DNA from: Chloranthus sessilifolius
Taxonomy: Eukaryota > Streptophyta > Magnoliopsida > Chloranthales > Chloranthaceae
NCBI GenBank assembly: GCA_021018995.1
Contig: CM037590.1
Span: 71,643,597-71,707,596, forward strand
Reading direction: 5' to 3'
DNA length: 64,000 bases
Shown: in pieces, positions 55,081 to 64,000 of the stretch
Layout of the letters: every line of letters begins with the position of its first letter
How positions within the stretch are numbered: position 1 is the stretch's first letter
The notes under the pieces: model-generated
Database searches by the model: none
Told to the model about the DNA's origin: nothing
The model's input: the letters and a program-made list of their open reading frames with translations, nothing else
Position numbers and translations under genes: made by a program

Positions 55081-55771
55081 TCTTGTTTCTTGTTCTTGTA
55101 CATGTCTTGTTTCAGGATGATTCATTGATCTCGCCTGATTCTTTGTCAGCATGAATATATACAACATTATAATTGCATGATTTGGTGCTTGTTCTGTTAT
55201 ATACTGCTAGGATATATAGATGCTAGAATGGACCTAATATAAGATGACATGTGTTTCGTTTTATTTTGCATCTAGACATGAATGGATAATCTAACATATA
55301 AATTAGGACTTTAAATTTTCTCTGCTGAGCTTTGATGATAGCTCATCCTACGACTTTATGTCTTAGCTGCAGATATTGCTCAAGACCCTGAGCACGAAGC
55401 TGATCTTACCTACCAGTCTGAGGAGGAGGACGAGAAGGAAGGTTCTACTGAGGACTTCTTTCCTTGAGAGGTTTGGGAGAGATAGAGATTTGTTTTTAAA
55501 ATATTAAATATGTATAAACAGTAGTGTGACTTAAGATAGTTTACTACTTCAGATATAGGTTTCTGTTTATATTTCCTGTTTAATTTACTGCTTTAGATAA
55601 AGGAACGGATATCAGTTGTTGCCATATTTCTTCGTATCAGAGTTAATTAAATTTGCTTCCGCCTATGTAACACTTTGTACACGATGCCCTTGTATGACAG
55701 GATCATGTTAGGTGATCCGACGGTGCGACCTTTCCCATTTACGAGAAGGGGAAAAGTCAGGCTGTCACAGG

Positions 55772-55783
55772 TGGTATCAAAGC
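55772..55783 (+). other. Primer-binding site, initiator tRNA-Met (element E)
   Basis: TGGTATCAAAGC, two bases after the LTR end; it matches the initiator-tRNA-Met primer site with one difference. Confidence 0.8.
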
Positions 55784-56153
55784 CCGGCGTTAAGTCTTTG
55801 GAGACTTAACTCTGGCACGGATATATGGCAAGACTTCTGATGTTCGTCCAGTGTTAGAGCCTAGGCTTTCGGTCTTTAGGTCTTTAGCACTTTAGGTCTT
55901 TCGGTCTTTAGGTTGGACTCAAGGCTATGGCAGTAGGTTCTATTAGAACATAGGTTGTGGATCTATACGACCATGTTTGACTGAAGAAATCAGTCACTAT
56001 CGTGGATCTGTACGACCACGTTTGACTAAAGTGATCGATCAATAGTGATCGAAGCATGCCTTTAGAATTCGAGTTAGGATGTAAATGTTTTCAAGTCATG
56101 GGATCATGATGATCACGATTTCTAGAACATTTGTTTCATTTTGACAGATCACT
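55784..56153 (+). other. Element E leader
   Basis: Non-coding, with a short direct repeat of GGTCTTTAGGTCTTTAG-type units near 55880-55915 and two copies of GTGGATCTRTACGACCA near 55950 and 56000. No gene is seen. Confidence 0.6.
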
Positions 56154-56760
56154 ATGGCGCCTTGTAAAAGAGCTAGGACCACGCATGCTGGGAAGAATGA
56201 TCATGAACAAACTAGGCAACTACTGGAGACAATGGTCAGAACAATGGCCCAGCAGAATGAGTTACTTATGACACTAGTGCAGTCCACTGTACACACTTCT
56301 TCGCCCGCACTCATTGGGTCATGCTCACGGTGCAGAATACAGCACAAGACGGGGAAATGTAGGTGGGCTACAGGTGAGTGTTTCAGATGTGGAAAACTAT
56401 GACATCTGATAAAAGATTGCCCTACGGAAAAAATGAAAAAGATGACACCCGAATTTCAGCAATCTGCTCAAGGTGTTTATCTGAAACCGACCATATCTAC
56501 ACCTTCGGGGTCATTCCGTCACTCGAACCCTACTATAACGGGAGCGTTTGGAGTTCCACAAACTTCACACACTTCTGCATCCATTCCGTTAGCATTTTAT
56601 GAAAAATGTGGGAAGACACATAACATGGATGAATGTCGTAGAGCGTCTGGGGCGTGTTTTCGTTGTGGTATGATGGGAAATCGAATTAAGGATTGCCCAG
56701 AGATGGTGGGAACGACATCAAAGACAGCACAAGATGCCCAAACCAGCAACGATATTGTCT
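56154..56760 (+). pseudogene. Element E short gag with two zinc knuckles
   Basis: It starts MAPCKRARTTHAGKND. A Gln/Met-rich helix (LLETMVRTMAQQNELLMTLV) precedes CCHC-like knuckles near 56375 and 56655 (CFRCGMMGNRIKDC). The capsid core expected in chromovirus gag is not recognisable. Fossil. Confidence 0.65.
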
Positions 56761-56944
56761 AAGACATGTGAACTATTTAGTTATAAGTTATTTAAATTGT
56801 TTTTGCGAAAGGTGTATCTAAGTAAATAATTTATATATGTGTGCATCTAGTATATTGTTTCCTTTTCATTAGTTTTAGAAATGATAAATTTATAGTTTGT
56901 GAAGTAGACACAATTTACCTAACAATAGTAAGTCTATGTCTTAG
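56761..56944 (+). other. Intron-like gap between gag and protease in element E
   Basis: This is about 184 A/T-rich non-coding bases at the same place as the gap in element F. The right border CTATGTCTTAG is a good acceptor; the left border is less clear. Inference. Confidence 0.4.
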
Positions 56945-58434
56945 GTATCTTGTAATTGTATCCAGAGGATGCCTACTTATTGTATGAAGCACGAGTATTG
57001 GTAGATCCTGGATTGACACATTCCTTTATTATACCTAATTTGTTGAAAAGTTAAGGAAGTTGGGAGCCACCCCAGAACCTCTCGACTTTATTGTGACGTG
57101 TCAGTCCCGACTAAATAGTCTGTCACTACTAACATGATATGTCGATCAATCATCGTCGTAATCCAAGGTCACGACGACTGTGAAGCAGTAGCCGATTAAT
57201 CTTACTCGATTTGCTCGATATGTAAAGAGTTGACGTAATCCTTGGCATGAATTGGCTATCCAATCATCATGCGAGCATTGATTGTAGAAGCAGATTGCCA
57301 ATAGCCTGTGAATTCCCTAATATCTTTCCTGCTAAGTTGCCAGGATTTTTGCCTGGCAAGGAAGTGGAATTCGCTAGTAATTTAGTCACAGGCACAGAGA
57401 AGGTATCAAAGGCGCCTTATCAAATGGCACCGACAGAGTTGAAAAGTACTTAAGGAGCAGTTACAAGAGCTTCTTGATAAAGGTTTATCAGACCGAGTGT
57501 GTCTCCGTGAGGTGCACAAGTATTATTCATGAAGAAGAAAAATGGTCAATGCGTCTTCCCATTGACTACCGTCAACTTAATAAATTGACAATCAAGAATA
57601 GATATCCGCTCTCTCGAATTGACGAAGCTCATAAGTTAGCCTATGTCATTCATCCTGATAGCACGAAGATGTATCAGGACTTAAAGAAGGCGTTTAGGTG
57701 GAATGGCTTGAAGCAAGAAGTGGCAGAATATGTTGTGAAAAGTTTGATCTGTCAGCAAGTAAAGGTCAAACACAAGCATCCCGCTAGTCTGTTACAGCCA
57801 CTGCCCGTACCAGAGTGGAAAGGAGAGAACATTTTCATGGATTTTATCCTTGGCTTACCCCGTACGCAGAAGGGTTACAATGCGATTTGGGTGATCATAG
57901 ATCATCTCACAAAATTAGCACATTTCTTACCCTACAATACGTGGTATACAACATCCACGTTGCCCGACGTCTGTCTAAGGGAAATAGTCAGACTACACTG
58001 GATACCAATGAGTATCGTGTTAGATCGCAATCTGTTATATACCTCCCGATTCTGACAAAATTTTCAAGAAGAAATGGGTTCCAAGTTTGAATTCAGCTCT
58101 GCATTTCATCTTCAGACCGACGGTCAGACAGAAAGGGTAAAGGGCATGTATGCTCGATTTTCAAGGATCATGGGATAAACACTTACCCCTGATTGAATTC
58201 GCATACAATAACAGTTTCCAGTCAAGCATCAGTATGGCACCATTCGAGGCATTGTATGGACGCCGATGTAGATCTCTGATTAATTGGGAAGAAGCTGAAG
58301 AGCGGTTAATTTTAGGCCCTGACTTGATAGAAAGCACCAATGCAGTTGTTCACATTATACGGGAACGATTGAAGAGTGCTCAAAGTCGACAGAAGAGTTA
58401 CGCTAATCTCAAAAGAACCAGTGTTGATTTTCAG
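56945..58434 (+). pseudogene. Element E protease traces and reduced pol with integrase core
   Basis: Protease is seen in traces, such as an ARVLVDPG-like loop near 56990 and VILGMNWLSNHHASIDC near 57240. RT lead-in motifs follow ([39 protein letters not shown]). Most of RT and RNase H is absent. Integrase zinc-finger and core motifs continue: HPDSTKMYQDLKKAF, FMDFILGLPRTQKGYNAIWV, LLYTSRF and FAYNNSFQSSISMAPFEALY. Fossil with several breaks. Confidence 0.72.
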
Positions 58435-58508
58435 GTAATATTAGATCCTGATAAATCTTTTCTCAATTGATTCAAACTATAGTATTAGTCTGATGAAATG
58501 ATATACAG
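58435..58508 (+). other. Short intron-like segment in integrase tail of element E
   Basis: 74 bases run from GTAATATTAG after TTTTCAG to ATATACAG before ATTGGCG. Both borders fit plant splice consensus, the segment is A/T-rich, and the flanking coding pattern is in frame across it. Element F and scrap H have uninterrupted sequence at this place. 74 bases is near the lower size limit for plant introns. Inference. Confidence 0.45.
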
Positions 58509-58928
58509 ATTGGCGAGCATGTCTTTATAAAAATATCTCCGACAAAAGGCGTGATGCGGTTCGGGAAACGAGGCAAGCTAAGTCCTCATTATGTTGGACC
58601 ATTTCCTATATTGAGCAGAGTAGGAGAAGTAGCGTATCGACTCGCGTTACCTCCGTACCTGACAGGCATTCATGACGTATTTCACGTATCGATGCTGAGA
58701 AAATACGTCAGTGACCCGACGCATGTGTTAGATTATCAACCGTTGGACATCCAGGAAGATCTAACAGTAACCGAAGAATCAGTTCAGATTTTGGACCGCA
58801 GAGATCAAATTCTGAGAACAAAATGGATTCCACTTGTGTTGATCCAATGGAAGAATCATGGGTCACATAAAGCTACCTGGGAGCGCGAAGCTGATATTCG
58901 TGCTCAATACCCTAGATTATTTACATAG
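58509..58928 (+). pseudogene. Element E integrase tail and chromodomain-type end
   Basis: [20 protein letters not shown], then [32 protein letters not shown] and the chromodomain-like [17 protein letters not shown] with a final YPRLF. This order is typical for chromoviruses and is shared with F. Confidence 0.75.
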
Positions 58929-59834
58929 GGTACGCACCTAAACTTCACTTACAAATTCTTTGTACATGGTCACGTGAATATTTCTAAGAAATCAAATGCT
59001 TAATTTCCGATTTTTAGAAATAATGATTCGTTTATAATTATTTTCCTATTTTATTGATGTACCCTGCAGCAAACACCTACGGCAATAGTATTTGAATAAC
59101 ATGCTTACAAGTATAAAGTTATTCTAACATTAAATACTAGAATATATTAAATATTATTTGAAGAATCCATAGAATGTAATAAGTGACACCTCAACAAGGC
59201 TATCTCAATTGCCACTTGTCCCAGGTGACTAATCCAAGGGCCCTTAGTGGGCTAATATAATAATTTATCTAATATTTGATAACAATTTTTAAGCTATATT
59301 GCAAAAATGGATCAAAGTCCATTGAAATAAAAATTGTTAACATAGAAAAATACATCAAAAATACCAATCACTATTTTCTATAAACCCTTATCTGTTAAGA
59401 ACACTTGGTAGTCCTCAATGGTGTATGTAAATCTTAAAGTGCAATTCTCTTGTTCTTATTTAAATTGTCTTCAATAAGGATAAGGAGTAGTTCAATTTGG
59501 TTTTTGTATGTGAATGGTCTAATATTCATTTGAGCATCCATGGCAATTTGTAAATACTCCTCATCAGGTGCCACATGGAATAAAACCATGTTCATAAAGA
59601 CACATGAAATCAGGTGCCACATGGGTGTGGTTAATTCCAAAATTTCAGTTTTTTTTGTCACAAATGTAGCTTTGATTTTGGTTTTTGTCTGTTTAATGAT
59701 TCCTCTTGTCTTGTGATAAATTTGGTGAATAAAACACCACATATGATATGAACACTGCAGCTTTGCTATTCACTATTGTGACATTCATCTGTTACCTAGA
59801 TAGTCCCGATTGATTTTCGAGGACGAAAATTCCT
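58929..59834 (+). other. Element E 3' non-coding region
   Basis: No sense gene is seen. A 102-codon antisense open frame covers 59434-59742 and is not recognised. A 16-bp direct repeat ATCAGGTGCCACATGG lies at 59563 and 59609. The end carries TCGAGGACGAAAATTCCTAA, the usual chromovirus lead-in to the polypurine tract. Confidence 0.6.
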
Positions 59835-59848
59835 AAAATAGGGGAGAA
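59835..59848 (+). other. Polypurine tract of element E
   Basis: AAAATAGGGGAGAA immediately before TGTAATGATCC of the right LTR. Confidence 0.85.
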
Positions 59849-60274
59849 TGTAATGATCCTCAGATTTATATACTGCAGTGGCGAGTGTCCGGTCAGTTCA
59901 TGTGTAAGGACCTCAATAAGACACCCTAAGAATCTCACTAAGGTCGCCTTTCAAAACCATGTGACAAATGCATGGGATCTCAGCCCCAAAATTTCACCCA
60001 AAATAAACAGTAGGCATATTGCTTTAATTCATCTTAAACATTTGCTAGCCTTACTATAACCAAGAAAGAGGGGGGGGCGCTATTAGAACACCTTTTTGGT
60101 GGTTTCCCTGGTTGGTCTAATTATAAGATATATATAAAAGAACTTTCCTGTTTTGTCTTATATAAAGTACCCTTACCTAGGTATACTAGATGTATATGAG
60201 GTTTACCTTAAGTAGTTGGTAAGCTACTTGCATGGAGTTTAACTTACACGACTCAGATGAGTCATATTGCGAAT

Positions 60275-60600
60275 TCATGCACGCAAAGTGCAGCGATCAC
60301 TATAAACTCCAATAAAACACTCCTCCATCTTCTTCGTTTGAAATTCTATTTGAAATTCTTCAAAACCAATGTTGTAGAGAACCTTTGTTAAGTATAAAAA
60401 ATCTTCGTAGTTCGCTGGCTGGGCAAGCGCAGTGTCAAAATATGATCGACACCGTACCAATGCGACAGTAATAATACCAAAAAGGTTAGTGAATTGTTGT
60501 TCTTCTATAGAAGATTTGATCATAAGAACTTGCAGCTCAGAAATAAGTCTGAGTATGCATTTGAGTGCAGCCTGTTGCACTCTGAATCTCCATTGAAGGT
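60275..60600 (-). other. Antisense exon-like open frame inside element E right LTR
   Basis: This is the counterpart of 52456-52781, open over the same length with a handful of amino-acid differences, mostly conservative or near the end. It keeps the TTTCCATTTACAG border. Because LTRs are copied from one template, conservation reflects time since insertion and not necessarily function. Confidence 0.4.
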
Positions 60601-62523
60601 CTGTAAATGGAAAATAAGAAATATATATATATATATATATATATATTTGTATCTATATATATAGAAAATAAGTATATAACTATATATATATATATCGATC
60701 TATGTGTGAGAATACATCTATAGAAAATATATACATATATATATAAGCAAAAAGGGAAGAAACAGAAGATAAAAAGGCCAAGAAGAAGACCCAGCTGAAG
60801 CCCGGCAAGCCTTATGTGTTGCCGGGGCAACCCTATGCTCAAACCACTGTGTGGTAGTTTAGTCATATCTTTTGACCGCGACCTCCAAATGGCACGATTC
60901 TTAATGAGTTGGAAAGTAGACAAGGAGACCTACAACTATCATGAAGTAACTAAATAAAGGGTCAAATATTAGTGACAAGATGCGGCAAGATACTCAGGCT
61001 TTCCGCGGCAACAGTATACTCAGACTACTGTGTGGTATTTTAATCATATCTTTTGATCCCGAACTCCGATTGACACGATTCTTCATGCTTTGGAAAGGGG
61101 CCAACGAGCCCTACAAATTTCATGAAGGAACTAATTCTGAATCCAACATTTAAGGGGTCAAAAAGTAGTGACAAGTTGCGGTAATATGCAACTATAAAGC
61201 TTGCCGCAGCACCCTACATCTACACACTTGGCGACACCTCTGTCAGGGGTTTATGCTGGGATGACTTGCTGAGTTTGACCATGAGACTTGGGACCATAAA
61301 TGGTTCATATTTGGGGTCTATGTGACCCAATAACCCATTAAAAATACTAAACCTATGAACGACATTTCTAGGTGTCACTTGGTACACATGACGCGTTTGC
61401 TTGAAGACGAGCGTGCACGGGAAACTAGTTAAACGTAAACCTGGTGTAAGGTAGGGAATGTACTTTGCTAACTTGTGTTTTAATTACTCATTCACATCTA
61501 GATAGCATATAAAATTATTTTGTTCAATAAATCTATAAGTATAAAATAGTTGCTTATAAGGAGATAGATTCGATGTATGCTGTTAAGGAATGTTTTGCAT
61601 GATGGATATCAGTAACCTATGAATAGTTACCAACTACAATGTGATATTTAATTTGGAATGGATAAGATATGCTTGAATTAAGGTTAAGAAATAAGGATGA
61701 CAAGCGTGGTATATAAACATGATTAGTAGTACCATGCCAATGTTGTTTTGATGAATTCAGCCTTAAAGTATTCAACTTTGTTAAAATTAGTTTGGATAAA
61801 CTATTAGTTAAGAATAAGAAGCTCAATTTTGAATTAGTATGAACATGATAGTGTAGCTTTGATACGTTCAGCTTGGATAAGTTCAGTGTTAATCAATAGT
61901 TAACTCAGTCAGTTAAGTATGCTAGTTTCATGATGTATAAACATGCAAGATCAGTAATGCTAATTCAGTGAGATGGAAAAAAGGATACAACCAGTTTCAA
62001 TGCATGAATATAAATAGTTATGCTAGGTTAGTATGCTAGTTTAGTATTATGCAAGATTCAGATTATACTAATAAAAGGTTCGATAAATGATTATGAGCAT
62101 ATCAGTTCGATAAGATCAGCTTGACACATGTTATTATATTAGAACTATTGTCAAACCAATTTAGATGACTGGATATCGATCAGCAGATGAATTTGTATGT
62201 ATGATGATACTTAATGAGTTTAGAGGAAGTATAATATATGCACATGCTAGTTTTTAATGTATTACTATGACTGCTGGTGTTAGATCAGCTTAGAAATCTA
62301 TAGACTTGATGCATGCTTTACATAATTATGATGCTAGTTCAGCTTGGATACATGAATATCAATGATTACGATAGTTGCAATCATATATGATCATGTGGGT
62401 TCAATTATTCAAATCAGTTTTGCTATATGATATCTGTTCATGATGTACTCACATATATATCATGCATTGTTCATATTATGTTATCTTTGATGTCATGTAC
62501 ACGTCTTTAATGTATCTTGAAAC

Positions 62524-62775
62524 AAGTGATCTCGCTAACTCGGGAGCTTGATATCCCGTCCAAGTGATCCCGCTAACTCGGGAGCTTGATATCTCATCCA
62601 AGTGATCCCGCTAACTCGGGAGCTTGATATCCTGTCCAAGTGATCCCGCTAACTTGAGAGCTTGATATCTCGTCCAAGTGATCCCACTAACTTGGGAGCT
62701 TGATTTCCTCGGTCCAAGTGATCCCGCTAACTCGGGAGCTTGACAAGTGATCCCGCTAACTTGGGAGCTTGATTT
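62524..62775. repeat. 38-bp minisatellite in element E right LTR
   Basis: Seven units of AAGTGATCCCGCTAACTCGG plus GAGCTTGATATC...TCC. The units are more regular than in the left LTR, and individual units differ between the LTRs. Confidence 0.85.
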
Positions 62776-63477
62776 TCTTGTTTCTTGTTCTTGTACATGT
62801 CTTGTTTCAGCATGATTCATTGATCTCGCCTGATTCCTTGTCAGCATGAATATGTCAACATTGTCAGCATGATACAATAATTGCATGATTTGGTGCTTGT
62901 TCTGTTATATACTGCTAGGATATATAGATGCTAGAATGGACCTAATATAAGATGACATGTGTTTCGTTTTATTTTACATCTAGACATGAATGGATAATCT
63001 AACATATAAATTAGCACTTTAAATTTTCCCTGCTGAGCTTTGATGATAGCTCATCCTACGACTTTATGTCTTAGTTGCAGATATTGCTCAAGACCCTGAG
63101 CATGAAGTTGATCCTACCTACCAGTCTGAGGAGGAGGACGAGAAGGAAGGTTCTACTGAGGACTTCTTTCCTTGAGAAGTTTGGGAGAGATAGAGATTTG
63201 TTTTTAAAATATTAAATATGTATAAACAGTAGTGTGACTTAAGATAGTTTACTACTTTAGATATAGGTTTCTGTTTATATTTCCTGTTCAATTTAGTGCT
63301 TTAGATAAAGGAATGGATATCAGTTGTTGCCATATTTCTTCGTATCAGAGTTAATTAAATTTGCTTCTGCATATGTAACACTCTGTACACGATGCCCTTG
63401 TATGACAGGATCATGTTAGGTGATCCGACGGTGCGACCTTTCCCATTTACGAGAAGGGGAAAAGTCGGGCTGTCACA

Positions 63478-63482
63478 ATTTG
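63478..63482 (+). repeat. Right target-site duplication of element E (ATTTG)
   Basis: ATTTG after GTCACA equals 52026-52030. Confidence 0.9.
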
Positions 63483-64000
63483 AGACTGAAGTGCTCCAGT
63501 GGTTTCATGGACTTTTCTTATTGTTTCGGCTGCCCAATGTGCCTGGTGCTCTTTCACTACTTTTTGCCGTAGATTTTCTACTAACTCTTGGCATTCTTGT
63601 ACAGTAGGCATGGTTTCAAAGATTCTGCTTTTTAATTTTGTGAATTCTTCCATTAATTTTCTTACTATAGTTGGAAATGGTGTTAAACGAGGTGCATTTG
63701 TATCCTTCCATTGCTCTACCTCTCTCAGTCTTCTCTCCAAATCAAGCCATTCAATCATGAGAATTGTTGTGGTGGTGACTAGAGGGCACATTTCTTGATT
63801 CATCAGTTCTGTGAAGCCTATATATACAGCTTCATGGCTCGGTCCTACTTCTGAAGCTGGGACTATAGGGGTTTGTTCTATAAGTTTTGGAACTATGAGT
63901 GGAGCAACAGACTCTGATTGGGTAGGGACATGGCTAGAAGTAGCCAATTCATCGATTTGTTTTGCTGAGGGAGGAAGTTCTTCTACTGTTGCAGTAATTG
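63478..64000 (-). mobile_element. Element D, right piece: accessory ORF coiled-coil part, continues off window
   Basis: On the minus strand this is a coiled-coil coding pattern, for example IEWLDLERRLREVEQW, VRKLMEEFTKLKSRIFETMP and CQELVENLRQKVVKEHQAHW. It is preceded by a Ser/Pro/Val-rich linker similar to 17800-18000 of element B. It resumes element D after the insertion of E. The conserved N-terminal domain should lie right of the window. Confidence 0.72.

Larger units (their letters stand above)
52031..55769 (+). repeat. 5' LTR of element E (3739 bp)
   Basis: It begins TGTAACGATCCTCAG and ends AGGCTGTCACA before the primer site. It contains (TA)n tracts (52804-52930), a TTGCCGCGGCAA palindrome array (52980-53535), seven units of a 38-bp minisatellite (54842-55080) and an antisense open frame with a splice-acceptor-like border (52456-52781). 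Confidence 0.88.
52031..63477 (+). mobile_element. Element E: long-LTR chromovirus (Ty3/gypsy), internally shortened
   Basis: It has both LTRs (3739 and 3629 bp), a perfect 5-bp duplication ATTTG, an initiator-tRNA-Met primer site, a short gag with two zinc knuckles, protease traces, a reduced pol, integrase and a chromodomain-type end. Most of gag capsid, RT and RNase H is not present, so it could not have moved alone in this form. It is broken, with ten or more breaks. The LTRs differ by only a few bases per hundred over the first 200 bases compared, making this one of the younger large insertions. LTRs make up about two thirds of its length. Confidence 0.88.
59849..63477 (+). repeat. 3' LTR of element E (3629 bp)
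   Basis: It begins TGTAATGATCCTCAG and ends CGGGCTGTCACA followed by ATTTG. It carries the same internal landmarks as the left LTR: TA tracts, fewer TTGCCGCGGCAA units, the antisense frame and seven minisatellite units (62524-62775). The two LTRs differ mainly in repeat copy number and scattered substitutions. Confidence 0.88.

Overview
The window is a stack of nested plant LTR retrotransposons. I see no host gene, rRNA, tRNA or CRISPR array. Angiosperm origin is supported by the element families (Athila-like, Tat/Ogre-like and chromodomain-bearing Ty3/gypsy), by primer-binding sites for plant tRNA-Asp, tRNA-Arg and initiator tRNA-Met, by a CACTA-type MITE, and by telo-box and TATA motifs. 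A large-genome flowering plant, probably a eudicot, fits. I cannot name the species.

Layout, left to right. A (1-13550, +) is an Athila-like element with its 5' end off the window; it has a pol fossil, a long accessory ORF, a small membrane-anchor-like ORF and a complete 3' LTR. H (13551-13977, -) is a scrap of chromovirus integrase into which A landed. B (13978-22636, -) is a non-autonomous relative of Athila with gag and the accessory ORF but no pol. G (22637-32008, -) is a Tat/Ogre-like element with two RNase H domains, a G-patch, an intron-like gap and one LTR. C (32009-32137 and 45134-47985, +) is a second Athila-like element split by F. F (32138-45133, +) is a chromovirus with both LTRs, TSD ATCAA and an intact 442-residue accessory ORF downstream of a decayed pol. 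D (47986-52030 and 63478-64000 onward, -) is a second copy of the B family, inserted in C. E (52031-63477, +) is a long-LTR chromovirus inserted in D with TSD ATTTG. A 183-bp MITE sits in the right LTR of F only. The relative order is C first, then F, G and D around or into it, then E into D and the MITE into F.

Two themes stand out. First, the same accessory protein family, with a YPR(L/I)VxLFY signature, occurs in an Athila element, in a pol-less element and in a chromodomain element; in F it is the only long intact frame. Second, each of the five element families carries its own cluster of short CpG-containing palindromes. The cores are TCGCGA in A, AATCGTAAATTACGATT in B/D, TTGCCGCGGCAA in E, TTCGATCGAA in F and GCGTATGTAATACATACGC in G. 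They lie inside the LTRs, and in A, F and less clearly B they recur in the non-coding gap upstream of the accessory ORF. A regulatory partnership between the accessory protein and these sites, for example in activation or anti-silencing, is my inference.

All virus-like elements are treated as fossils. Identity estimates are by eye only.
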